From Verrucomicrobiota bacterium (GTDB taxonomy: Bacteria; Verrucomicrobiota; Verrucomicrobiia; Verrucomicrobiales; DEV007), in NCBI GenBank assembly GCA_013152075.1, contig JAADHD010000346.1:1-13519 (forward strand): a stretch of DNA of 13,519 nt, given 5' to 3'. The position numbers were made by a program, and so were the translations under genes. Below are positions 1-7,069 of this stretch, piece after piece. Each line of letters begins with the position of its first letter. The stretch's first letter is position 1. The notes under the pieces are model-generated. The model saw only the letters and a list, made by a program, of their open reading frames with translations. It ran no database searches and was not told where the DNA came from.

Positions 1-1218
1 CCCGACGAGTGGGTGATTCGCGGCAACCACCATGATGGCTGGAACCATGGGGCGAACGATCCGCTGTCGGGTCAGATTGCCTTGATGGCGGAAGCGAAGG
101 CGGTGGGAGAATTAGCCAAAGCGGGGCAAGGCCCATTACGCACGATTATTTATGCGGCCTGGGACGTCGAGGAGCCGGGCTTGATTGGCTCGACCGAGTG
201 GGCGGAACATCATGGCAAAGAATTGAAGAAAAAAGCGGTCGCTTATCTGAACTCCGACGGCAACAGTCGCGGTTTTGTCAGGCTCGGCGGCAGTCATGTG
301 CTGGAGCGATTTTTTAATCAGATCATGGAGGAGGTGAAGGATCCGCGTTTGGATATTTCGGTGAAAGAGCGGAAGCGTGCCTATCTCAAGATTTTTGCAT
401 TGAGTGATAAGGAGAAAAAAGAGGCGAGTAGCCGAGAGGATTTACGCATTTATCCATTGGGCTCAGGGTCCGACTATACGCCCTTTCTGCAACATCTCGG
501 AATCGCGTCGGCGAACATGGGTTTCGGAGGAGAGGCGGCAGGGGGCAGTTATCACACCCTGTATGATACATACGAACACCACATGAAGTGGAATGATCCT
601 GGCTTGGTTTATGGCGTGACGCTATCGCAAGTAGCCGGCCGAGCGACTTTGCGTCTGGCCAATGCTCCGCGTCTGCCTTTTGAGTTTCGGGCCTTGGCGG
701 ATAACATTGAGCTTTACGTGGGAGAGCTTGAAGAGCTGGCGGATAAAATGCGCGAGGACTCAGCGCGGACGAACCGCTTGATTGATGATGGCACTTACGA
801 TGCGGCGCTCGATCCGAATAAAACACTCGGTCCGCCAAAACGCGAAAAACCAGTGCCGCATTTTAATTTTGCTCCGCTCAAAAACTCGTTGGGACGTTTG
901 CAAACAGCGGCCGATGCTTATGAGGCGGTTGCCGCTGGAGGTTTTGTCGCCTCCGAGAAAATAAATGCGCTCTTGTACACCAGTGAACGCTTGCTGACTC
1001 GCGATGAAGGTCTGGAAGGGCGGACTTGGTACAAACATCACATCTACGCGCCGGGTTTTTACACTGGTTACGGAGTCAAAACGATCCCTGGCGTGCGAGA
1101 AGCGATCGAGCAGCGTGAATATGATGAGGTGGCTAGGCAGGTGAAAATTGCCGCTCAGGTGATTGATCGGATGTCCGAGCGAATTGAGGAGATAAATAAA
1201 TTGGCGGCGGTGAAGTAA
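1..1218 (+). CDS. M28 family zinc metallopeptidase, glutamate carboxypeptidase II/transferrin-receptor-like, 5' partial
   Basis: The frame is open from base 1 (it begins P-D-E-W), so the start and the upstream PA-type region lie outside the window. The order of motifs matches glutamate carboxypeptidase II. Numbering from the GTG codon at 13: zinc ligand His6 in GNHHDGW, bridging Asp16 in NDPLSG, the Glu53-Glu54 pair in WDVEEPGLIGSTEW (catalytic base plus ligand), Asp82 in YLNSD, and His181 in SYHTLYDTYE. LGSGSDYTPFLQHLGIAS also mirrors the family. All five metal-site elements are present, so the enzyme should be active as a di-zinc exopeptidase. Residues about 225-400 match the C-terminal helical dimerisation domain and include the motif YKHHIYAPG. 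The usual location is exported or membrane-anchored, but the N-terminus is not visible. No neighbour suggests a specific substrate. Confidence in family is high and in substrate low. Confidence 0.92.
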   Translation, partial: PDEWVIRGNHHDGWNHGANDPLSGQIALMAEAKAVGELAKAGQGPLRTIIYAAWDVEEPGLIGSTEWAEHHGKELKKKAVAYLNSDGNSRGFVRLGGSHVLERFFNQIMEEVKDPRLDISVKERKRAYLKIFALSDKEKKEASSREDLRIYPLGSGSDYTPFLQHLGIASANMGFGGEAAGGSYHTLYDTYEHHMKWNDPGLVYGVTLSQVAGRATLRLANAPRLPFEFRALADNIELYVGELEELADKMREDSARTNRLIDDGTYDAALDPNKTLGPPKREKPVPHFNFAPLKNSLGRLQTAADAYEAVAAGGFVASEKINALLYTSERLLTRDEGLEGRTWYKHHIYAPGFYTGYGVKTIPGVREAIEQREYDEVARQVKIAAQVIDRMSERIEEINKLAAVK

Positions 1219-1264
1219 TTTTTTTCGATTGGTTCGGTGGAAGCAGTTTTCTGAACGAGGTCAA

Positions 1265-1370
1265 GGGTCATTTGCGGGCAAGGTGGAACTTGCTCCTCCC
1301 TCCTTCGGTAAAAGTTTTAGCTTAAGGCAACTTGCTGGAGGGGGATGCTCCCACGTGCCTGCATTATTAT
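1265..1370. other. Structured intergenic segment between convergent genes
   Basis: This gap separates the peptidase (+) from the TIR-FHA gene (-), which converge. It holds several short complementary pairs: GCAAG at 1278-1282 with CTTGC at 1289-1293, CCCTCC at 1298-1303 with GGAGGG at 1337-1342, and GGGA at 1342-1345 with TCCC at 1349-1352. The word AACTTGCT occurs twice (from about 1287 and 1329). The segment could be a bidirectional terminator or a copy of a dispersed palindromic repeat. No clear T tract follows a strong stem, so neither call is firm. Confidence 0.22.
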
Positions 1371-1378
1371 TATTTCCT

Positions 1379-2245
1379 CTAAAACCCTGTGCACTCCAAA
1401 AAGGTTAGATCCTGTCCACCAAATTCGAATGTCAACAATGGAGAGTCTTTCTTTTTTCCCAGCCGGAAGCAGGTTCTGACATTCAATATGAATCGCTTAT
1501 TCGCTTCCAGCTGTGTTTCCTCCTGGCCGAGAATCAGATAGGTGCCGTTGGTGCTATCAAGGTCTTCCAGATAAAAGTTGTTGTCGAGGAAAGTGATGCG
1601 GGCATGTCGCTTGCTTACATTGTTACTGGCCAGGGTCAGGGAATTGCTGATATGGCGGCCAACAGTGAATGGAGTCTGTAAGATGGGGATGGTTTTTTCG
1701 CTATGAAGCAGGTAGGCGGAAATTTCATCAGGCAGATTGCTTCGTTCGTCATCCGGATTCTTGCTAAGCCTCTGGAACCCCATTTGTTCTAGGCCTGCAA
1801 TCAGCGTGTCCATATCTCTGTGGAAGTCAGGGTCAATTCTGACGGGAATTCCATTGTAAAAGGCCAAACGTTTCAGGCTATCTGGCAGTTCAGTCTCATT
1901 GGGCATGTGCATGCCCTTAACCAGTAATGGAATTATGGGGATATTGTTTTCGATGGCCGACTCAATCTCAATACGCACGAAGTCCTTAGGGTCGTCGAGA
2001 CGACGGCTACAGCTTGTATCGTCGCTGCTGCCCCACCATTCGCTTCCAATGACGGCAATTACTACGCGAGATCTCTTAATAGTTGCGGAAATGTGTTCTG
2101 CAAAGTGAACTCCCAGCGGAATTGATCCAACGTCTTTGAACACGGCCTTTTTGCCAAAATTTGCAATCAAGCGGTCATAGATTCGACCGGTTATATCGGT
2201 ACTGTCTTTTCGACGGTAAGAAATGACCGCAAGTTTCTCAGACAT
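1379..2245 (-). CDS. TIR domain - FHA domain fusion protein
   Basis: This 288-residue protein has two domains. Residues 1-155 are a TIR domain. It opens with KLAVISYRRKDS, has a BB-loop-like segment VFKDVGSIPLG (35-45), the strand VVIAVIGSEWW (61-71), and DFVRIEIESAI (88-98). In that last motif Glu93 aligns with the catalytic glutamate of NAD-cleaving TIRs such as SARM1 (DWVHKEI). Residues about 175-280 are an FHA domain: GR at 196-197, NNVSKRHARI (208-217) and LEDLDSTNGTYL (226-237), the canonical phosphothreonine-binding signature. No signal peptide or membrane helix is visible, so the protein should be cytosolic. The ATG lacks a clear Shine-Dalgarno and overlaps the upstream small ORF by 8 bases, which suggests translational coupling. 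Kinase genes lie on both sides of the locus, so a phosphoprotein partner is plausible. NAD cleavage is inferred, and the TIR could instead act as a scaffold. Confidence 0.9.
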   Translation of the reverse strand: MSEKLAVISYRRKDSTDITGRIYDRLIANFGKKAVFKDVGSIPLGVHFAEHISATIKRSRVVIAVIGSEWWGSSDDTSCSRRLDDPKDFVRIEIESAIENNIPIIPLLVKGMHMPNETELPDSLKRLAFYNGIPVRIDPDFHRDMDTLIAGLEQMGFQRLSKNPDDERSNLPDEISAYLLHSEKTIPILQTPFTVGRHISNSLTLASNNVSKRHARITFLDNNFYLEDLDSTNGTYLILGQEETQLEANKRFILNVRTCFRLGKKKDSPLLTFEFGGQDLTFLECTGF

Positions 2246-2501
2246 GATTCGATTGTTTTAAAAGGCGCGTTTCAAGTTCGATCAAGAGTTTATAGAAACC
2301 AAGATAAAAGAAGTCGTTAAGATTGCAAAGAATTCCAGCGGCCACTTTTTTGTAAGTGTAGGGGATGATGTTCTGATCATATACGAAGGAGTGCTGTTTA
2401 AACTTCGCATTGAAAAAATATACATCAGCAAAGTGGAATTTATAGGCACTGGAAATCAGAAAAGAGAGAGCACTTTGCAAAACGAAACTCTTCGCTAGCA
2501 T
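2238..2501 (-). CDS. Small ORF of unknown function overlapping the TIR-FHA start
   Basis: This is an 87-residue ORF that I do not recognise. It is rich in aromatic residues (for example YKFHFADVYFFNAKF and DFFYLGFYKLLIELE) and ends in a predicted helix. Its stop overlaps the TIR-FHA start by 8 bases, and its start lies inside the tail of the truncated kinase frame. No Shine-Dalgarno is visible before the ATG. It may be a real small gene coupled to TIR-FHA. It may instead be the 3' remnant of a larger gene that was joined to the kinase fragment by a deletion, which the overlap of unrelated frames favours. The in-frame region upstream of the ATG closes quickly with a TAG, so the ORF cannot be extended. 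Confidence 0.4.
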   Translation of the reverse strand: MLAKSFVLQSALSFLISSAYKFHFADVYFFNAKFKQHSFVYDQNIIPYTYKKVAAGILCNLNDFFYLGFYKLLIELETRLLKQSNHV

Positions 2502-2826
2502 TATTTTTTGGCAGAATTTTGATCGCTGTGGTTCGACCTATACTTTTCTGCCGCCCTTCATAAACTGTGCCCATTCCACCTTGCCCAAGTTTACTGAGGA
2601 TTTCAGGATGCTCGCCCGATTCCTGATTGTTCATTGCGGAACTCGGATGGTCACCGACGCCCTCGACTTCGGTAGCACCCTCCCAAGAAAGCAAGTGCAC
2701 CGGATACAGCCCCTCCGGAGACCCTTTGGAAATTCCTCTATCGCACGGAGTGCGTTTGCGGGGGGCATTTAATTGAAAGGGACTTCGGCACAGGGTGTGT
2801 TCAACGGGAATTTGCTTAAATTTCAT
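2440..2826 (-). pseudogene. Truncated Ser/Thr protein kinase (N-lobe only)
   Basis: This 128-codon frame contains a recognisable kinase N-lobe near its end: ILSKLGQGGMGTVYEGRQ (glycine-rich loop) followed by TTAIKILPK, which carries the ATP-binding lysine. Homology stops soon afterwards (around NASEEFRF). There is no alpha-C helix, HRD or DFG motif and no membrane helix, and the frame ends at a TAA. A complete kinase of this family needs about 250 more residues for the domain alone. The first 60 residues look unstructured; an internal ATG (codon 2632-2634) just before the kinase similarity is an alternative start. The sequence resembles kinases with a short N-terminus more than the two zinc-ribbon kinases downstream, so it is probably not a simple copy of those. 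It most likely cannot phosphorylate anything. Confidence 0.6.
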
Positions 2827-2842
2827 TGGAAATTACGATAAT
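2812..2842 (+). promoter_or_regulatory. Possible promoter for the 2894 gene
   Basis: TTGCTT at 2812-2817 and GATAAT at 2837-2842 resemble sigma-70 -35 and -10 boxes, but the 19-base spacer is long. The region is AT-rich and lies about 50 bases before a gene with a good Shine-Dalgarno. This is a weak call made by eye. Confidence 0.2.
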
Positions 2843-2893
2843 AACGACAAAATAGGTAACCTTTCAATATCGATAGGTAAGTAAAGGAGTAGA

Positions 2894-3334
2894 ATGAATA
2901 TTGCTTCGCAAAACATAGATGCTTGTAAACGATTGAGAGTGACTCGCGTAAGGGTTTTGAAAGAAGGGCAAAAAGCCTACGAAGTAGGGGAAGAGCAGGC
3001 TAACTGCGACAGGATTCCTGATTCGATTGCCCCTATCCGGAATCTAGTTGAAAGCCTGGGGGTGCTGGGGCGAAAGCCATTGAAGTGTAAATCGGCCTTT
3101 ACTTCAAATGCTTCGACTAGACGCGATCGTTTGAGGCTGACTCGTGTAAAAGTTAAAGCTGTAAACAAAATTGCCAAAGAGGGTAGCCGAAATTTTTTCA
3201 CCGGCTACTTGGGCTTTTTAAAGGTGGGAAGAGAGTATTTACGAATGGATAAGAGCCTGCGGCTATGCCCTCGGCTTCCTGATACCGTTGCGCCTCAAAA
3301 GTGCATAACTGATCAAAGCGATGAATCGAGTTAG
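2894..3334 (+). CDS. Small basic protein with a duplicated motif pair, unknown function
   Basis: This 146-residue ORF belongs to no family I recognise. The start is supported by AAAGGAG at 2883-2889, four bases before the ATG, one of the few good Shine-Dalgarno sequences in the window. The protein carries two diverged copies of a motif pair: RLRVTRVRV (13-21) with RIPDSIAP (40-47), and RLRLTRVKV (79-87) with RLPDTVAP (127-134). KEG also recurs (23-25 and 95-97). The base differences between copies are mostly synonymous or conservative: CGA/CGT, AGA/AGG and CGC/CGT all give Arg, and AGG/AAA gives Arg/Lys. That pattern points to protein-level selection after duplication. The protein is strongly basic, has no signal peptide or membrane helix, and might bind nucleic acid (inference only). 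It precedes the kinase operon by about 100 bases on the same strand. Confidence 0.55.
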   Translation: MNIASQNIDACKRLRVTRVRVLKEGQKAYEVGEEQANCDRIPDSIAPIRNLVESLGVLGRKPLKCKSAFTSNASTRRDRLRLTRVKVKAVNKIAKEGSRNFFTGYLGFLKVGREYLRMDKSLRLCPRLPDTVAPQKCITDQSDESS

Positions 3335-3430
3335 GATTGAGAGTATTAACAAACTAAAATGATCAAGAGGGGGTGTGGAATTTACTCGACTGTTTGCCAT
3401 TATTTGCTTTGATTGCCCAGTAAATCATTC

Positions 3431-6361
3431 ATGTCCTCTCACGCTGCCAATAACCCTGACAACCAAACCTCTCGATGCGATTCCTGTGGAGCGCCGCTTG
3501 AAGGAGATGTCCACGAAGGAGTGTGTCCCAAATGTGCGTTGATGATAGCAATCAATGACCTAGATGGCGGGTCTGGTGATGATGTTACAGTTGCTGAAGA
3601 TACGATCGCTCATGACTATTCTGAGAAAAGCGCATCGAGGCATCCGACGGAGGCAGTACCGAACAAGAATAGGGCGAATTTAAAAACACCCGAATCACCA
3701 CGCCAACTTGGCCCGTATAGAATTATTAAAGCCATAGGCGAGGGGGGCATGGGGCAGGTGTATCTGGCTGATCAGCAAGAGCCGGTAAAACGTCAGGTGG
3801 CAGTGAAAATCGTGCGCCCTGGCATGGGTAGTGAAGAAATCATTGCTCGCTTTGAGGCGGAGAGGCAAGCTCTGGCGGTGATGGACCACCCTAATATTGC
3901 CCGAGTGTTCGATGCGGGCACTGAGGAAGGCAGTGGCTTGCCCTATTTCGTCATGGAGTTGGTGAAGGGTAAATCGATCACCGAATACTGCGATGAAGAA
4001 AAGCTGACGACTAGAGAACGGCTTGAGTTATTCATACAATTATGTCGGGCCGTTCAGCATGCACATCAGAAGGGCGTGGTGCATCGCGATCTCAAACCTA
4101 ATAACATTCTCGTTGAGAAACGTGATGGGAAACCTTTCCCGAAAATCATCGATTTCGGGATTGCCAAAGCTGTCGGACAAGGGCTCACAGAAGAAACCCT
4201 TCTTACTCAGGCGGGCCAACTGGTGGGCACACCGCAGTATATGAGTCCGGAGCAAGCCGAGTTCGGTGCTACGGATATCGACACGCGCAGTGACATTTAT
4301 GCGTTAGGTGTATTGCTGTATGAATTGCTGACGGGTGATCCGCCACTGAAGATAGGAGATTTACGCAAAGCGGGATTGGATGAAATTCTGCGTATTGTTC
4401 GAGAGGAGGAGCCTTCCTTGCCGAGTAAAGCTCTTGAGGGAATGGCATCCGGTTCATTAACTACTCTGGCGGAGAAGAGGGGAACGGAAACATCCCGATT
4501 GACTGCGCTGACGCGTGGAGATTTGGATTTGATCACCTTAAAGGCGCTGGAAAAAGAGCGGGAGCGTAGATATGAAACAGCAACTGCGTTGGCGGAGGAT
4601 GTGAGGCGCTTTCTCCGCAATGAGCCGATCCAGGCAAGGCCTCCCACCTTGGGCTATCGACTACAGAAGTATGCGAAACGAAACAAACTACAGCTGGCCG
4701 CGGCGGCTGTCATTTTTATCACCTTGATTATAGGTATAGTGGTCAGTTCCTGGCAGGCGGTCAGTGCGATGAATGCCAGAGATGCAGAGCTTGAGCAACG
4801 AACGCTGGCTGAAGAGGCGACACTCAAAGCAATAAAATCGGAAGGTGAAGCTCGGAGTGCGGCGGCGAAAGCTCAGGCATCGGAAAAGGTTGCGCAGGAG
4901 GCCAAGAGCCAGTCTGAAGCTAAACGAAATGAAGCGGCTCTATCCGCCAGAGAGACAAAAGCGGTGCTGATTTTTTTTGCTAAAATTCTCGCAGCAGCGA
5001 GACCCAAAGAGCAGGCTGGTGGCTTGGGGGTTGATATTACCATTCGTGAAGCGATTGATGCGGTGCGTCCTCAAATTGTGGATGCTTCTCCTGGGCAGCC
5101 TCTTATAGAAGCGTCTGTAAGGCATGCTCTAGGTGAAACTTACAATTATCTGAGCGATTACGAAGCAGCAATCTTACAATATGAAATAGCTTTTAATTTG
5201 CGGGAAAAATCCTTTGGTGAAGAAAATAGGGATACGTTGATGTCAATGAGTCATTTGGCATCCACTTACGGGAACGCTGGCCGTTTAGATGAGGCGTTGG
5301 CTTTGCATGAGAAGGCTCTGAAAATAAAAAAAAGGGAGCTTGGTCCCAAGCATATTTCAACACTCAATTCAATGTCTATGGTTGGGTATACCTATCGCTT
5401 GCTAGGCCGCTATAAGGAGGCTTTGAGTTTAAATGAAGAGACATTGAAACTAAAGAGAAGAGTTTTAGGCCATGAGGATCCGAATATGCTTCATGCGATG
5501 GGCGCTATGGCCAATTCCTATACTGATTCCGGACGTCACAAAGAGGCACTGGTTTTGAGGGAAGAAACGCTTAGGCTGAGAAAAAAAGTACAGGGCATAA
5601 AGCACCCTGAGACTCTTCATGACATGGGGAACATGGCTATTTCATTCTGGAATGTGGGTCGCCAAGGGGAAGCGCTTGCTTTAGAAGAAGAAGCATTGCA
5701 ATTAAAAACTGAAGTGCTTGGGGCTAATCACTCAAACACAATTGATTCTATGGAAAGCCTGGCGTCTATTTATGGAAAAATGGGCCGTCATGAGGATGCG
5801 TTGGCATTAAAAAAGGAGATACAGATAAAAAGGAAGGCTTTGGATTTAAAGAATAATCTCGACATTATGGTTGCTGTTATACCGTCTAAACTCGCCGTAC
5901 CAGTGCCTCGGGATAGCCGTTTAAATTCTTCTCTGGAAGCTGTGTTGTTTGATTTCTCCTCACTCCCCGACAGTGATCATATTGTTTATGATATGAAAGA
6001 TAAAATAAAATCTTTAACTTTACCTGTACCCCATGACAGTCTGTTTTCCCAGGATATTGGCTATCAAGCTGATAAGAGTTTTCAGGACTTTGCCTTTAAA
6101 GCGAAAACTGGTTTCGGACATGAGACCCTTGATGCAATGCGCGATGAGGCTCATTCGTTGTATAAAAAAGGAAGTTATGAGGAAGCCCTGATACTATGGG
6201 AAGAAACGTTAAAATTGTTGAAAGTTGTGTTTGGCGAAGAGCATGAAGACACCTTAGACACAATGTATTATATAGCTTTGTCTTACGAAAAGGTAGGTCG
6301 TAATGATGAAGCCACGGCTTTGCGAAAGGAAGCGAAACAAATTTTTTTGGGAGAGCGGTGA
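3431..6361 (+). CDS. Membrane Ser/Thr protein kinase with zinc ribbon and kinesin-light-chain-type TPRs
   Basis: I chose the ATG at 3431 (976 residues) over an in-frame TTG at 3413; neither has a clear ribosome site. Order of parts: zinc ribbon with Cys16, 19, 32 and 35 (CDSCGAPL, CPKCAL); an acidic linker; then a kinase domain, residues about 94-395. It has the Gly-rich loop GEGGMG (103-108), Lys126 in VAVKI, HRDLKPNN with catalytic Asp220, DFG (241-243) and GTPQYMSPEQ, so all catalytic residues are present. One membrane helix follows at about 421-443, then an Ala/Glu-rich coiled coil. After that come five 42-residue TPRs of kinesin-light-chain type (H..TL..M...A..Y...GR..EAL.L.E), an interruption of about 85 residues, and two more TPRs. 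The kinase should face the cytoplasm and the TPRs the periplasm, as a sensor. It is the first gene of an apparent operon with the small protein 24 bases downstream and a paralogous kinase. Confidence 0.94.
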   Translation: MSSHAANNPDNQTSRCDSCGAPLEGDVHEGVCPKCALMIAINDLDGGSGDDVTVAEDTIAHDYSEKSASRHPTEAVPNKNRANLKTPESPRQLGPYRIIKAIGEGGMGQVYLADQQEPVKRQVAVKIVRPGMGSEEIIARFEAERQALAVMDHPNIARVFDAGTEEGSGLPYFVMELVKGKSITEYCDEEKLTTRERLELFIQLCRAVQHAHQKGVVHRDLKPNNILVEKRDGKPFPKIIDFGIAKAVGQGLTEETLLTQAGQLVGTPQYMSPEQAEFGATDIDTRSDIYALGVLLYELLTGDPPLKIGDLRKAGLDEILRIVREEEPSLPSKALEGMASGSLTTLAEKRGTETSRLTALTRGDLDLITLKALEKERERRYETATALAEDVRRFLRNEPIQARPPTLGYRLQKYAKRNKLQLAAAAVIFITLIIGIVVSSWQAVSAMNARDAELEQRTLAEEATLKAIKSEGEARSAAAKAQASEKVAQEAKSQSEAKRNEAALSARETKAVLIFFAKILAAARPKEQAGGLGVDITIREAIDAVRPQIVDASPGQPLIEASVRHALGETYNYLSDYEAAILQYEIAFNLREKSFGEENRDTLMSMSHLASTYGNAGRLDEALALHEKALKIKKRELGPKHISTLNSMSMVGYTYRLLGRYKEALSLNEETLKLKRRVLGHEDPNMLHAMGAMANSYTDSGRHKEALVLREETLRLRKKVQGIKHPETLHDMGNMAISFWNVGRQGEALALEEEALQLKTEVLGANHSNTIDSMESLASIYGKMGRHEDALALKKEIQIKRKALDLKNNLDIMVAVIPSKLAVPVPRDSRLNSSLEAVLFDFSSLPDSDHIVYDMKDKIKSLTLPVPHDSLFSQDIGYQADKSFQDFAFKAKTGFGHETLDAMRDEAHSLYKKGSYEEALILWEETLKLLKVVFGEEHEDTLDTMYYIALSYEKVGRNDEATALRKEAKQIFLGER
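5216..5845 (+). repeat. Tandem 126-base TPR-coding repeats inside the kinase gene
   Basis: Five units start with a Gly codon at 5216, 5342, 5468, 5594 and 5720, exactly 126 bases (42 codons) apart. Each encodes the pattern G..H..TL..M...A..Y...GR..EAL.L.E..L.L, the kinesin-light-chain type of TPR. Such arrays usually form a superhelical groove for peptide or protein binding. The units are diverged, so slippage is not recent. Confidence 0.75.
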
Positions 6362-6385
6362 GTTGAAGCAAGACGAGTCTAAACA

Positions 6386-6652
6386 ATGACACCTTACATC
6401 CTCACAGCTTTGCTCCTACTTACACCAATCCTCTCCTCAGCGGGGGAGGATAAAAAAGCATTAGGAAAAGTGAAGCTTTCCTGCCTGCTCGGGGGGGAGT
6501 TTTGGTCTCAAGGCACAAGAACCTACGAATATGTAGTTGAGCAAGAGAAATACAAAGATGTGGTCGTTTCTTTGGTGATTGGTAGTCGTGGAGAGTCAGG
6601 TGATTACGGAATGGTTCGGGGGGCTATCAAAAAAACGATGTCGTTTCCATAG
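6386..6652 (+). CDS. Small secreted protein of unknown function, likely frameshifted at its 3' end
   Basis: The 88-residue product begins with a signal peptide (MTPYILTALLLLTPILSSAG), so it should be exported. The mature part is not recognised. The frame ends soon after a run of seven A (6629-6635). If one A is missing, the natural frame would continue as KKNDVVSIGIDGVYVFILKL and stop at 6708, giving about 107 residues and running 20 bases into the next gene. The extension is hydrophobic, strand-like and protein-like, whereas the annotated tail (TMSFP) is short. The gene sits between two kinase genes, 24 bases after the first and 36 before the second, so it is probably co-transcribed. A role as a periplasmic partner of the TPR sensors is a guess. 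Confidence 0.6.
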   Translation: MTPYILTALLLLTPILSSAGEDKKALGKVKLSCLLGGEFWSQGTRTYEYVVEQEKYKDVVVSLVIGSRGESGDYGMVRGAIKKTMSFP

Positions 6653-6688
6653 GGATTGATGGTGTGTATGTATTCATACTGAAACTAA

Positions 6689-7069
6689 ATGAAGATAACT
6701 ACTACTAATAGTCAAAATTCAGAGAGTGATGACACAACGTGTGAATCCTGCGGGGCCCCGCTGGCTGGCGATAAGCATGAAGGGGTGTGCCCTAAGTGTG
6801 CCTTGGCGGCGGCGATGAGCAGTGGTGGTGATGTCGATGATGACGCTACGATTGCCTATGTTGGCGCTCCGGAACACCAGGAAGAAACCCTATCTGATGC
6901 TGCGAAGTCTTCTAGAACGTCGGCTGGAAAATCTCGCCAGATTGGTCCGTACCGCATCCTGGAATCTCTCGGAGAGGGAGGCATGGGGCAGGTATATATC
7001 GCCGAGCAACGCGGGCCGGTAACGTCGGGTGGCGATAAAAGTCATTCGCCCGGGAATGGGCAGCGATGA
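6689..7069 (+). CDS. N-terminal fragment of second Ser/Thr kinase (zinc ribbon and glycine loop), frameshifted
   Basis: The product is 126 residues, of which about 111 are native. It has a zinc ribbon with Cys18, 21, 34 and 37 (CESCGAPL, CPKCAL), an acidic linker, and the kinase start IGPYRILESLGEGGMGQVY with the glycine-rich loop at 95-100. It closely parallels the first kinase of the operon. After Val111 (codon 7019-7021) the frame leaves the kinase sequence and stops 16 codons later, while the correct continuation is open in another frame from 7023. The fragment and the large downstream ORF are therefore two parts of one gene. Alone, this piece has no lysine, catalytic loop or membrane anchor and should be inactive. 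Confidence 0.8.
   Translation: MKITTTNSQNSESDDTTCESCGAPLAGDKHEGVCPKCALAAAMSSGGDVDDDATIAYVGAPEHQEETLSDAAKSSRTSAGKSRQIGPYRILESLGEGGMGQVYIAEQRGPVTSGGDKSHSPGNGQR
7019..7031 (+). other. Frameshift junction in the second kinase gene
   Basis: The first kinase reads CCGGTAAAACGTC here (P-V-K-R), while the second reads CCGGTAACGTC. The difference is exactly two A. Restoring them would join the two fragments as PVKRRVAIKV. The break sits between the glycine loop and the ATP-binding lysine. It may be a base-calling error in an A run or a true mutation. The bases do not form a standard -1 slippery heptamer. Confidence 0.75.

Noticed and set aside
2977..3201. Minus-strand 74-codon ORF with a signal-like start (MKKFRLPSLAILFTALTF)
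   Set aside because: It lies inside the plus-strand ORF whose repeat copies differ mainly at silent sites in the plus frame, so the plus strand is the coding one.
3371..3420. Possible short leader peptide (GTG, 16 codons) before the first kinase
   Set aside because: The purine-rich AGAGGGGG abuts the GTG too closely for a normal ribosome site, and there is no attenuator-like hairpin.
6625..6637. Programmed -1 frameshift at the A7 run
   Set aside because: The A run is not in the phase needed for a standard X-XXY-YYZ heptamer and no downstream stem was evident, so an indel is simpler.
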